Below, piece after piece: positions 1 to 10,945 of a DNA stretch of 64,000 nucleotides. The position numbers and the translations under genes were made by a program. Each line of letters starts with the position of its first letter. The first letter of the stretch is position 1. The notes below the pieces were generated by a model. That model made no database searches, was not told the origin of the DNA, and worked only from the letters and a program-made list of their open reading frames with translations. This DNA is from Isoetes taiwanensis (Eukaryota > Streptophyta > Lycopodiopsida > Isoetales > Isoetaceae): NCBI GenBank assembly GCA_021234155.1, contig JAJEKV010000002.1:21791726-21855725 (forward strand). The letters run 5' to 3'.

Positions 1-1414
1 AAGAACTTCATTAGTCGGGAAACCTTTATAGACGTGCAATTGTCATGCCATTTTGATGTGCTGCTAATAAAGTATTTTAGTTCAGAATTTGGGCATTTAG
101 AGTTGCCCTTACAGTGCACGGGATCGGACCTATGTGAGAACTTCTTCTCTAAAGTCGGTGGCATGGTGCGTAACGAAAGAGCCTATGACGGGGCAGACTT
201 ATTGGAGAGTGCCTCTGCTCTCAATCATATTTCTGAGTTTCAAGCAGCCACTACCCTCTTGTTTCCTGCAGTACATGCTAAGCAAGAACACATTTGGCAA
301 GAGTTAGAAAAGAAGGTAGATACCAATGGGGATGTGCTGACCTTTAACCTTGCAGATTACAGTAGCGTGGATACGGATGACAAGATTATTGAGGCCTTAA
401 AAGAAGGGCTTGCTGCTGCACAAGCATTGTGTATAAGCATTGGCATTACAATTGAGAGTGATGGCTGGTTTAGTGAGCCATGGAAGGTCGAGGATTGGTT
501 TCATAGTAGTCATGTGGTAGACCTGAGCTCTACCACATTGGGAGATGAGACCGATGCCACAGAAGAGAATATGGAGAATGAAGGTGAAAATCCAAAGAAC
601 GAGGTAGTTAGTGAGGATGATGTGGCCAGGTCTGAATTACGGCATGTGTTTGACGAAATGTTAGATGAATGTGAAAGGAGGAAGCCATCTCATGTGTCTT
701 GGCATGTTAATATGGAAGGTAAGAAAATCTTTAAGTCAACTATAGTGAGCCATTTGAATGGGAATCCGTGGCTATCAAAGGACAGGTTGACGAGGGTTAA
801 GACTATGGTATATTCTATTGAAGAAAGTAATGTTGATGCACAAACTCTGCTCGGCATTGGGACAGATTGTGCAGTCTACGTCGAAGAACCAGTGGAATCC
901 ATGGTGGCACCACAAACCAGACAAGCTTCATCGAGAAAAAGGAACAAATCTGTTGCAATTCATAAGGTTTGGTATCTTGGTAGGGTACTTAGCATGAGGA
1001 GGAAGTCCCGTGGACTTAGTTAAACACCCGTCTTTTGAAGTTCAATTAAATCTGGCATATTACAGGAAACATTGCAGCAAGGACGACAAGTCCACTTGGT
1101 TTACTTATGATCTGACCGATAATCGACTTATAGACCTCGAGTCTATCATATCTCTTGCATCTTTAAGATATGAACCTGCCAAAAACATTTACCATCTGCA
1201 TGATAATGACAGAGTACAGCGGAATAAGTTTGTCCGTGAACAGAATATTGGTAGGGTAATATTAAATTAGACGTCTTCAAATGGTTGAATTCTACTACTA
1301 ATTGTCTCTTCTCTTTCATCCTTTTTGTAGGTGACAAGGGAAAGCAGAAGGTCTAGGGAGTGCATAAGGTTCAGGCAGATATTTGTCAAGTACTTTGTCA
1401 ATGATCATTTATGA
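1..1414 (+). pseudogene. 3' part of an unrecognised, probably transposon-derived gene
   Basis: The reading frame is already open at base 1, so the gene starts left of the window. It runs without a stop to 1023. The family was not identified with certainty. The region around CENFFSKVGG and the following LESASALNH resembles C-terminal parts of plant transposase-like proteins (inference). After about residue 180 it is acidic, then contains a basic RKRNK stretch. Near 1000 the frame breaks: the continuation (SPVDLVKHP...) lies one frame over and can be read to 1255. A 75-bp intron then fits well (1256-1330, GT...TTTTTGTAG), followed by a short basic exon ending in TGA at 1412-1414. The smooth continuation across the break and the clean intron suggest a once-functional gene with a one-base indel, or a sequencing error at that point. 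Confidence 0.55.
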
Positions 1415-2131
1415 TTAAAGCTACCATTTCAGCAGTTTAAGTTTAAGAGCAGTTTTCTGCTTTGTATAAATCTCGAGCATGTCCTATTTGCTTTGCTTTA
1501 CTTAATGCATTCCACGTAGAAACTGTGATCTTGTTTAAACTTTACTTTGAATGCAATAAAGAGTGGCTACTGGCTACTTGTGGAACTAGTTAGTTAGGTA
1601 TGCTTTCTGCCTTTCTGATTCCATTACTCGATGATTCATTTCTGCAGCATTTACAGAAGCAAAAAAAAAATGCTTCCAAAACAGCAGATGCTATTTTTAA
1701 GGGCATGACTCGAAGACATAAGACATAATCAAAATCATACTTTAAAAACAACAAAACATAAACTGTTTGAAGACTGATTTCGGTTAAGAACATTACATAA
1801 AAGAAACATATTAAGAGACAGAAACTAAAACACAAGACCAATGTCTGAAACCGCGTCATATTCATATTATAATAAGATACTTTACAAAAAGGAAGGTTCA
1901 CACCTGCGCATGGCAGTTTTCATGGCCATTTACAAAACAAAGCAGTCCTAAACAGATCAGATCAGGAGCTTTACAAAACAAAATAGGTCAGAAGCTTTAC
2001 AAAACAAGTTAGGGAGATTTCGTATTTACTGTCAAGAGCTGGCAAAACAAAAAACCTAAGCTATTATTGACGTCCTGGAGGCATAACTTAACGGATATGA
2101 GAATAACGGAGGTCAGACTAACGGAGGCGCT
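1415..2131. other. Noncoding stretch, 3' flanks of two convergent genes
   Basis: No supported coding region. AATAAA-like signals occur (about 1556-1561 on +), fitting a 3' end of the upstream gene. The remainder is probably the 3' untranslated region of the minus-strand gene starting at 2437. It contains a short imperfect repeat of 'aaaacaa..gcagtcctaa / gaagctttacaaaacaa' near 1930-2010. Confidence 0.4.
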
Positions 2132-2437
2132 TCACCAACTGCCCGGAGGTGGCATCCTAAGCTGCACATAGAGATCGTTCCCTCTAGCACGGATTTTCAT
2201 CTCCAAAAGCCGCTCATCTGCAGGAGTCACCCGATCAATCCACTGCTGAACTTTTTCAGTGATATGAGCTCCGTGATCTTGCATGTGCACCACTTCCATG
2301 CACGAAAATTTTGCCACAACTTTCAGCTTCGTGTCCTTGGGCTCTTCCGCAGCATCGGGCGCGGCCTCTTCCTTGGGTGGAGCAGAGCCCACAGATTCTT
2401 CAGTGGGCAGCCGGGCGGTGGTCTTAATCTGCGCCAT
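2132..2437 (-). CDS. Small unknown protein, 101 aa
   Basis: A single-exon frame from ATG (2437) to a stop at 2132. The first 35 residues are low-complexity and rich in Ala, Pro and Glu. The following 65 residues look like a compact globular domain with alternating hydrophobics (KLKVVAKFSCMEVVHM, then WIDRVTPADERLLEMKI, then NDLYVQLRMP). The family was not recognised; no signal peptide or membrane segment is visible. The start is supported by a pyrimidine-rich leader on the minus strand (2440-2560), typical of plant 5' UTRs, containing two copies of a CTCCTTCTCCCGATC unit. The codon pattern, leader and conserved-looking domain argue for a real gene. No neighbour hints at its role. Confidence 0.55.
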   Translation of the reverse strand: MAQIKTTARLPTEESVGSAPPKEEAAPDAAEEPKDTKLKVVAKFSCMEVVHMQDHGAHITEKVQQWIDRVTPADERLLEMKIRARGNDLYVQLRMPPPGSW

Positions 2438-2561
2438 TGTCGGATGTGGGAGAGGAATAGGCGGAGAAGGAGGATCGGGAGAAGGAGTATCAGATCGGGA
2501 GAAGGAGAGGAATAGGCGTTGGAGGGAATGAGAAGACTTGAAGAGCTCGGATCGGGTTATG

Positions 2562-3510
2562 CCATTGGCGGCAGCTGCATGGCAAAATTCACCATAATGA
2601 CGTCTTAAAAGACGTGCCCGAAAATAAAATCCGTAACAATAATTAATTTAAAGTCATTATTCAATAATCAATAATGAATTTCGTTATGATGTCATCCTAA
2701 AATCGATTTAATATGTCGAAATCCTGCAATTAAAAGAGGAAGAAAAGGAAGTATCTGTTATTTAGCAAGCATCAAAGAATTAATACAATTGTGATTGCTC
2801 ATTTTTTGGGTCAGCCCCTTTTCTGGTTTTATGGAAGTTTTTTAGCACATTCATTAGGTGAGGTAAACAGTGCTGCATGATTCAATCATCCAGTAGTGAA
2901 TTATACAGAATAAATGGCAGTATAGTTTAACAACTAAAAGCTGGAATTTGCAAGCAAAATAGGATCGAAGTTGTTGAACCTCTGGTACATGTACTCAACC
3001 TTGGTCCCAGCTAAAAGAAAGCCCTAGAGACCTTATCTTTGGCAATGAAAACCAAAACCTCAAGAATGGAACCCTGGATCTGGCCATTGGATTGAGGGAA
3101 AAGTATGGAGCACTTTGAGGAACCCATTGGAGGGCAAACAAGCATTCATACTCCCAAAGTTTGGTACACACAGATTACAACATCCCACATTCTAGATCCG
3201 GAGTTAAAAAATAGGAAAACTTTACTATAATATAATGCTCGAAATAAAGAGTAACCTATTAGCAGTTTCTCCTTGTAATCTGTAGCAACTTAAATTTCAT
3301 TCTAGATCTGAACTCAAAAAACAGGAAACTTTTACTGTAATATAATGCTCGAAATAAAGAGTAACCTACTAACACTTTCACCTCTGTAATCCCTATTGGC
3401 TGAAGATTTTTGTGTTTCTTTGTATTTGCTGCGGAGGTGACGCAGAAGGTGCATTTCTCGGGATTGAGACTAGCAACTTAAAGAAAGTAAAAAAAATTCA
3501 AAGAATCCAC
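2562..3510. other. Noncoding stretch, likely promoter and intron sequence
   Basis: No coding region seen. It lies between the 5' end of the 101-aa gene and a splice donor of the next minus-strand gene, so part may be intron of that gene. It contains the tandem repeat at 3187-3405. Confidence 0.35.
3187..3405. repeat. Two-copy tandem repeat, about 110 bp unit
   Basis: The segment CATTCTAGATC...GGAAAACTTTACTATAATATAATGC...AGAGTAACCTATTA is repeated once, about 113 bp later, with roughly 85-90% identity by eye. Confidence 0.75.
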
Positions 3511-3514
3511 TTAC

Positions 3515-4323
3515 TTCTGTGCAACGACTTCAGCGGTATGCAAACGAGAGCATCCATCCTCGAACTTCACAGGCTTGAGAGAACCGCTTGCAAGTATCTC
3601 TTCAGCCACTTTAGCCCTCAAGTTTCTCTCCTCCACGTTGTCCTTGCTAAAATTCACTTCATCATAAATGGGGAAGTGTTTGTCTGCCCACTCCCGGATT
3701 ACGCCCAGCTGTTCAAGCAATGCTCCACTCTTCTCATCATATCCACATCTCTTTAAATCCAAATGAATGTAGCCCCCTTTTGCCCCCTTGCTGTAAATGA
3801 GTTTCGGATCAATAGAAAGGCTGTTGTTACAGTTTGAGTCGACTGCATCAAAATGGCCCTGTAAAGATGAGCCAGTTGTTGTACACCTGGTTGATGTTTT
3901 TGGACATGCCGAAGGCCCTTGCACAGATGGGGGCGTGCCTTTTGGTCCAGATATCTCCTCAGCTATTGCCACCAAAGAACTGGCAATGCCTATTGGAATG
4001 GCAGCCCCAGGAATCTGCATCCAATGCTCAAGTTTGAGCCTTAAGAAGGCCATTCCATTAATTCTTCCCTTCTCTAAAGCCAGCCTGATGATCTTTCGAT
4101 CGTCCTTCCAATCCTCCCCTACAAACATGCCCGCAATGTGTTCAAAAATCCTATCCCAGCTCCAAGATTTGAATTCCGCTTGAGAAACCTCGGATGGAGC
4201 CATCAGCCAGGATTTCGTAGTCGGAGGAAGCGGAGGAGAAGGAGTAGGATATGGAGAAAGAACTGTGGAATCCCTGACCCAATCGAACCCATCTCCCGAT
4301 GTACTGCTGCCGCGATCATTCAT
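3515..4323 (-). CDS. First exon of a possible SAM-like-domain protein
   Basis: Open frame from ATG at 4323 (MNDRGSSTSGDG). The same frame is open upstream to about 4398, but only with a non-ATG start. It runs to a good splice donor: GCACAGAA|GTAAGTGG at 3515/3514 on the minus strand. A stop follows immediately if unspliced. A Ser/Pro-rich N-terminus precedes a helical block (WSWDRIFEHIAGMFVGEDW... RLALEKGRINGMAFLRLKLEHW ... IGIASSLVAIAEEI) whose spacing and central 'G..fL.L' resemble a SAM (sterile alpha motif) domain. This is inference from the pattern only. A second conserved-looking block (KGGYIHLDLKRCGYD... LLEQLGVIREWADKHFPIYDEVNF) follows. Later exons were not located; they should lie below 3500. 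Function unknown. Confidence 0.5.
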
Positions 4324-4399
4324 TCCCTCCGTTCCCTCGACAATAATTTCGAATAATTTCGGATTTGGGTGGGCGGACCTCGTGACCGGCTCACGCAAG

Positions 4400-4954
4400 G
4401 TGGAAATGCCGCATGGTTCAATGGTTATAAGAAATTAATAATTTTTACCCCATGCACTTACACCCTAATGTGTTACCTCAACATTGTGCTTAAAAACCCT
4501 AATGTGTTACCTGAACAAAGTAGCATGTTGTTGTTATGAACAAGTCATGAAGGTGGACTAATGTTACAAGCCCTTATTGTGGCAAATCTAGAATTCAAAA
4601 TGTGAATGTGAACAAGAAGTTGATGCGTTAGCCCGATTGGATCATTGAAAGCGGTAGCAAATATTATGCCGCTCAATGGGTGCGATACCCAAGTGAAGTT
4701 GGAACCAACCATGCGACCGTAGTTGATCCCGGCCCAGTCATCTGCCACATCCCGTGAAATATTGCGTCAATCTCGTCTGGCCTTCGTTGAAAAAAAGAAG
4801 AGGGCAATAGTTGTCTTGGAGTTACAGACAAGCTCGTCACATACTAATGTTGTCTCATCTAACATGTTGCAAGTGTCATGGTTTTTAGGTGTCCTGGTTT
4901 TGTAACTCATGACAGTCAGCGTAAAGCGGAAAGAGAGGATCAACCTTAAGAATA
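4400..4954. other. Noncoding stretch
   Basis: No supported gene. The phrase 'ccctaatgtgttacctNaacaa' occurs twice, about 40 bp apart, near 4450-4520. Nothing else was recognised. Confidence 0.4.
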
Positions 4955-4957
4955 GGT

Positions 4958-5180
4958 TCCTGGGCCTAGGTGGCATTTGGAGCCCACGTGGCGTCTAAGC
5001 CATCCTGGCATGTCTAAGCCACCTTGGCATGTTGGAGCCCACGTGGCACGTTCGAGCCCACGTGGCATGTTTGAGCCACGTTGGCATGTTGGAGCCTAGG
5101 TGGCATGTTGGAGCCTAGTTGGCATGTTGGAGCCTACGTGGCATGTTGAAGCCTTGGTGGCATGTTGGAGCCTACGTGCC
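4958..5180. repeat. Minisatellite, about 19-26 bp unit
   Basis: At least nine degenerate copies of a unit like GGCATGTTGGAGCCTACGT (variants with 'gagcccacgtggca', 'gagcctaggtggca') stand head to tail. They end just before the coiled-coil ORF of the LTR element and probably belong to its 5' region. Confidence 0.85.
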
Positions 5181-8100
5181 GTTCTATAATATGGTCATCA
5201 CTGCCATCCACTCCAATCTCCATATTGATTGGCCACAGCTGTTGTTCTACCGCCTTCTTCAAGAGGTAGACCGCATTCGGGCTACCCCCTCCTCTGTCTC
5301 TGAAGTTTCAGTGGGTGGCCATCTTCAGGCACTCATCCGTCAGTATCTTCCTGTTCTTGAGAGCCCTTCCACTTCCCATGCCTCCACTCAGCGCTCTCTG
5401 CATTCCCAACGTCAAACCCAACAGGCTGTACCTTCACACCAGACTTCCCCTGGTCATGTTCAACACCAGACCATGCATGTCACCGTCTCCTCTTCCTCCA
5501 CTGAAGCCACGCCTTCCAATTCCCGTCATGCCTCTCAACACTCTCAGACAAGGCCGCAACAGGGCCCTGCACCTCCAAATCCTCGACAGCTCCTGTTCCA
5601 ATTCCAGCAGGATGTTCAAGCCGCTGCCAAGCAGCTACAAGCATCATAGGAGGCTCTCATGAATGGTGTTCAGGCGTCCCTGGAGGTTTCCGATGCAGTT
5701 CAAAGAGACCTTCAAGCTGCAACTGCACAAGTTCAAACTTTGGAGGCCCAACTTCAAGAAAAGCACGCGGCTCTATTACAGGCCCGTGTAGATCTTAAAA
5801 GTGCTCAGGATCAGACAAGCCTACTTGAAGATCAGAAGGCTCAACTCCAAACCACAATTCAGGACTTGTTGGAACAGAACAAGTCAAAAGATACCCTCCT
5901 GGGTGACAAGGAGAAAGATATTGCTAAGCTAGACACCTTATATTCGGAGCTTTCTCACAATTACCGCACTCAAGTTCAAGACCTCACTGAGCGTGACGCT
6001 TGACTCACCTCCCTTCCGTGTTCCTTTTGCGCCTGCCTGAGCGCCTGCCTGAGCGCCTGCCCGGCCGCCTGCCTGAGCGCCTGGGCGCCTTCAGGGTTGT
6101 CTGGGCGCAGTGACGGATGGCGCCTGGGAGGTGCAGTGATGGATGGCGCCGGTGAGCTTGCGAGAGCGTGCCTGAGCGTATGTGCCTGAGAGCATGCCTG
6201 GATTGGTGGAGCGCTTTGGTGAGGAGGCACCTTCACTGGGCGATTTCCCTGAGCGGTTTCTCTGAGCGCCGCCTTCCCTGAGCGTCTGGGCGATTGGCGT
6301 TGGGGGCGTCTGTTTTCCAGCACACAGCGGTGAAGAGGTTATGGTTCGGAGGCGTTTGGTGAAGTCCTGCCTGTTGGAGGTATGCTTATTGCTTCTTGCA
6401 ATAGCATGGATTTTTGGATGTGTAGTCATCCTGGCAACAGTTTTTTCCCAGGTGGTTTTTAATCTGGGCCATGGTGATTATGTTTTGTTCTGTGGGCTTC
6501 GGCCCTTGTTCTGGTTAGGGACTTCGGTCCCGTTTTGTACTTGTGGTCCCATAACCCGATTGGGTTCCGTGGACATTAAAAGTTTCTTCCTTCCTTCCTT
6601 CCTTGAAGCTCAGCTTTCCACGCCGACAAATCAGTTAACGTCCATCCAGACTCAGCTTTCGGAGGCTCAGAAACAAAAGGTCATTGATGACGCTCAGATT
6701 GCCACGCTTCGACTAGAAACTCCAGGGCAATCTTCTTCACATGCCACGCTTCCTATTAAACGGGTCCGTGATCAGTCACGTCTTCTATTAGAAAAGGAGA
6801 ACCGGATCCGTGACCTGGAACATCAGCTCCAGCAAGCAGTTCAATCTGCTGAAGAAGCCCAAAACAAACAGGAGGGCTATATTGATATTGCTACCAACAT
6901 TCCTGTGGACTTCTCTACTCCTTCCAGCTATCTTGACTATGTGGTGGCCCGATGGCACCTTTTCCTTTTGAAGTGGTACGCGGCCAATGGCAATGTTCAT
7001 CAACAGCCACTCAAAAGTGCGGACTTCCTTCGGATCTAGCCGGATCTTTCTATAGAAGACAAGGGTTTATTTTGTGCACTCTTAGTCTTTGATCAGATCA
7101 ATTCTGAAGATCCCGAATTGGTCATTTTCCGTGTTGTTCAGCCAATGGCTTATGTTTTTCATGACTTCTACCTGGCAGATCTCCATGATAAATTCCGAGA
7201 TGAGGCCCATTGTGTTTTTCGAGGCAACTCCAATGCTGCTTGGTTGTTATCCTCAACCAACCAATATTTCAAGGATCCTGCTCAGTCTCAGACTTTTGAA
7301 CATGAGTACATGCCTGAACTTGCTCAGCACTTACCTCTGTGGCAGGCTGAAACATTGGAACAGGTAAACAAAAATTTGGCGCATCCTGACGATCTTGAGT
7401 TCGCCCAAATTTATATGAAGCACTTGGGAGGCTACAATCAACTGCATGGCCTTCTGGAAAGCAAGACCATCCCCACGGGTTGGGTAAATCCTCCTGTTTA
7501 TCAATTACTCTCTACTTCAGAGTGGGACCATTGGTGTCGGGCTCTTGATCAGAATCTCGTTCGTGCATTCAGGGACATGGCTCTGCAACCCACGCACATG
7601 GGCATGCTTCCCTCTCCATATGCTTCCCTCGGAGTACCTCCCCGCCCACGGTTCCTCTCTTCTGACTGACGTCTTCCCTTTTGGACGAAGGTCATGGTTG
7701 GCCACGCTGGGTCGACTCCGCCTCAGATCTCCACGGATCTCCGGTGGGATCCCCGATTTGTCTGACGCTCAGATTGGGAGGATAATGCCACCTTGGACAC
7801 TACTGAGAATTGGCTCTATATTGCTAATGAGCGTGGTTGGCAACGGTCTGCTGATGCTATTCATGGCCTAGATACCTTCTTGCAGAATGCCGCCACCTCA
7901 CCAGACCCTTCAGTCCACCGTCAAGCTGGTTTCTGTGCTGCTCTCCGATGCATCCTGGTCAGCTCTTTAAATCGGCAGCGTCCAATCTTTTACTGCAACC
8001 CGAATGTCAGCGTCAGTGCCTTCGGTCTCCAGACCTGCCTTCTCATGGAGTGCCAGTTTGTTCCTTCAGACGCACATGCTGCCCTGGAAGACATGGTGCG

Positions 8101-8476
8101 CTCTCACTTCCTCATTGATGCCGATCCTGCTCTTGGGCTCAACACTCCTGACGCACTTCAAACACGCCAGGACCTCATTGGCAATTATCACAATGGTGCC
8201 CGCCCTCATTCCCGTGAGGATCACTTTCAGACTGCTGGTTTCCCGCCCTCGGAAGCACTTCCTCCTTTCCTTCAGACTGAGTGTCGTTTGGTGGGGAGGA
8301 GTGTTAGTCCTGTGCCTCCTGGTACAGGACTATTCATGCATACGACAGACCAAGTCAAGTCCAAGGATCCACAATCAGGCGCGGCTCAGTCGTCAAAGGC
8401 TCAGCAGAAGACCAAGCAGACCACGCAGACTAAGACCACGCCTGGCGTCAACAAGAGGCGGCGCTCAGACAAGTGA
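5119..8476 (+). pseudogene. Coiled-coil protein of non-autonomous LTR element, copy 1
   Basis: Decayed ORF with the same gene order as copy 2 (8920-10945). Blocks in order: a helical N-terminus (5170-5350), a Ser/Gln/His/Pro-rich linker, a long heptad-rich coiled coil (5600-6000 and 6606-6870), a globular part with LDYVVARWHLFLLKWYA and WLYIANERGWQR, and a basic tail KRRRSDK resembling a nuclear localisation signal. In-frame stops occur at 5647 and 6001; the Trp codon of copy 2 is TAG here at about 7037; more frame breaks lie near 7670-7790. The coiled coil is split by a 590-bp retroposon. No protease, integrase or reverse transcriptase motifs were seen. I infer a non-autonomous LTR element with a gag-like or accessory protein. 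The family was not recognised. Confidence 0.6.
6014..6604 (+). mobile_element. SINE-like retroposon with (CTTC)n tail, inserted in copy 1
   Basis: Comparison with copy 2 (8920-10945) shows a 590-bp insertion exactly here: the text before (GAGCGTGACGCT...CTCACCTCC) and after (GCTCAGCTTTCCACG) is contiguous in copy 2. The insert begins with GC-rich repeats of 'GCGCCTGCCTGA' and has strong short hairpins near its 3' half (GGGCTTCGGCCC, GGGACTTCGGTCCC, and GGTCCC...CCGTGG). It ends in a CTTCCTTCCTTCC tail, the mark of target-primed retroposition. Its last about 70 bp match the elements ending at 16400 and 21150. No convincing A/B boxes were seen in the head, so the promoter class is open. Confidence 0.7.
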
Positions 8477-8881
8477 TGGCCCGTCACCGCCCGCGTCAGC
8501 GTCAGCGCGATTTCAGGCTTTTCAAGAGGCACCGCCAGCATTCCTGCAAATCAGGCCTCCTTCCAGGAGTCGGCACCGAAATCAGTATATTGGGCCAAAG
8601 GCCATTGTACTATATATATGAGTAGAGCTAGCACATGAGTTCTTAGATGAGTTTTGAGTCTTGTCTCACTTCAGTTTTCTCTCGGTTGCGAGAGCTCATG
8701 TATCATCATCATTGATATCAAGGAAGCTTATCATTGTTGTCTCACTGTTCTTTGTTTTCTTTTCCCTTTCCTTTGTTTTCTTGCAAATCCCGCGTGACAT
8801 AGTCCCCGGATTCTCCTGTTAGATCCAAGGGTCCTCACAGAGGGCTGTCTTGCAGGAGTTCCCGAACCCAGACCCCAAACA
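8302..8881 (+). repeat. LTR-like repeat, copy 1 (580 bp)
   Basis: Starts TGTTAGTCC and ends CCAAACA, i.e. TG...CA. It is preceded by a purine tract (GGTGGGGAGGAG) like a polypurine tract and contains a TATA-like CTATATATATG near 8609. It is nearly identical to 10771-11361. After both repeats the sequences diverge, which fixes the 3' end. The last part of the copy-1 ORF (to 8476) lies inside it. No tRNA primer-binding site was recognised after 8881. Confidence 0.75.
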
Positions 8882-8919
8882 CCCGTGAGGATCTCACGAC
8901 TGCCCACGATCAGAACAGC

Positions 8920-10945
8920 ATGCTTGCTGATCAGCAGGCTCAGTTACAAACCACCATTCAGGACACCCTCCTGGGTGACAAGGAGAAAGACATTGCTAAG
9001 CTTGACACCTTGTATGCAGAGCTTTCTCAGATTTACCGCACTCAAGTTCATGATCTGACCGAGCGTGATGCTCGCCTCACCTCCTTAGACGCTCAGCTTT
9101 CCACGCTGACCATTCAATTGACGTCTCTCCAGGATCAGCTTACGGAGGCTCAAAAACAGAAAATTGTTGATGATGCCGAGATTGCCACGCTGCGCCTCAA
9201 TACTCCCGGGCAATCCTCTTCATATGCCATGCTTCCTCCGAAACGGGTCCGTGATCAGTCACGTCTTCTGTTAGAAAAGGACAACCGGATCCGCGATCTT
9301 GAAAATCAGCTCCAGCAAGCTGTCCAATCTGCTGAGGAGGCCCAAACCAAACAGGAAGGCTACTTTAATCTTGGTATCCATACGTCTGTGGATTTTGCTA
9401 TTCCTTCCAGTTACCTGGATTATGTGGTTGCCCGACGCCACTACTTTCTTTTCAAGTGGTACGCCGCCGATGGTCACCTTCATATCCCCCTGCGCAGTGA
9501 GGATTTTTTCCGGATCTGGCCGGACCTCTCAATAGCAGACAAAGGTTTGCTCTGTGCCCTTTTGGTCTTCGACCTCCTTCACTGTGAGGACCCTGATTTA
9601 ATCACTTTCTGAGTTGTCCAGCCGATGGTGTACATCTTCCATGACTTCTATCTGGCTGATACCCAGGACAAGTTTCGTGACGGGCCACATCAGAACTTTC
9701 AGGGTGACTCACAGGTTCAATGGTTGCTCTTGGATAACAACCCCTATCTGGCAGATCATGATCGGACTCACGCCCTTCATCAGGAGTATATGCCAGAGCT
9801 TGCTCATCATTTACCTCTCGGCAAAAGCTGAAAGCTTATTTGGAGCAGTGCGAAAAGAATCTTGGGCATCCTGAGGATCTTCCGTTTGCCCAAGTTTATA
9901 TGCAGCATTTGGCAGGCTACAATCAATTGCATGCCATTCTGGATAGCAAGACAGTACCCACGGGATGGGATAGTCCTCCTGTCTATACTCAGCTCTCTAC
10001 TTCTGAATGGGATAGATGGTGCAAAGCTCTTGATCCCGACCTTGTACGTGAATTCAGGGAGCAAGCTCAGCAGCCCACGCCCACGGGCATGACTCCTTCT
10101 CCATATGCTTCACTGGGTGCCCCTCCATGCCCCCGATTTCTTACCTCTGACTGGCGTCTTCCCTTTTGGACGAAGGTCATGGATGGCCACGCTGGGTGGA
10201 CTCCTCCACAGATCTCGACGGATCTGCGGTGGGATCCCCGTTTTGTCCGACGCTCTGAGTGGGAAGCTGATGCCACCAATTGGATCTATATTGCTAATGA
10301 GCGTGGTTGGCAACGGCCTGCTGATGCTTTGCATGGCCTTGATACTTTCTTACAGAATGCAGCCACCTCACCAGATCCTTCAGTCCACTGTCAAGCTAGT
10401 TTCTGTGCTGCTCTCAGATGCATCCTCGTCAGCTCTTTAAATCGGCAGCGTCCAATTTTTTACTGCAACCCGAATGCTAGCGTCAGTGCCTTCGGTCTCC
10501 AGACCTGCCTTCTTATGGAGTGCCCGTTTGTTCCTTCGGACGCACATGCTGCCCTGGAAGACATGGTGCGCTCTCACTTCCTCATTGATGCCGATCCTGC
10601 CCTTGGGCTAACACTCCTGACGCACTTCAAACACGCCAGGACCTCATTGCCCATTACCATAATGGCACCCGCCCTCATTCCCGTGAAGATCACTTTGAGA
10701 CTGCTGGTTTCCCACCCTCGGAAGCACTTCCTCCTTTTCTTCAGACTGAGTGTCGTTTGGTGGGGGGGAGTGTTAGTCCTGTGCCTCCTGGTACAGGACT
10801 ATTCATGCATACGACGGACTAGGTCAAGGCCAAGGATCCACAATCAGGCGCGGGTCAGCCGTCAAAGGCTCAGCAGAAGACCAAGCAGACCACGCAGACA
10901 AAGACCACGCCTGGCGTCAACAAGAGGCGGCGCTCAGACAAGTGA
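8920..10945 (+). pseudogene. Coiled-coil protein of non-autonomous LTR element, copy 2 (5' truncated)
   Basis: Parallel to copy 1 but starts inside the coiled coil, lacking the N-terminal domain and linker. It reads QLQTTIQD...GDKEKDIAKLDTLY, then the uninterrupted coiled coil and the globular region (LDYVVARRHYFLFKWYA, IYIANERGWQRPADALHG, RPIFYCNPNASVSAFGLQ), and ends in a basic tail. Breaks: a stop at 9610-9612, a stop/frameshift at about 9831, and a one-base shift near 10608 that moves the C-terminus to another frame. It lies between the two LTR-like repeats, so the layout is internal-LTR-internal-LTR, as expected after unequal recombination between tandem elements. Confidence 0.6.

Noticed and set aside
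6091-6429. Minus-strand 112-codon frame in the retroposon
   Set aside because: It arises from GC-rich repeats of the retroposon head; residues are Ser/Pro/Arg/Ala low-complexity.
8302-8881. Hammerhead ribozyme (retrozyme) in the LTR-like repeats
   Set aside because: I looked for the conserved CTGATGA and GAAA core in the right spacing and did not find it.
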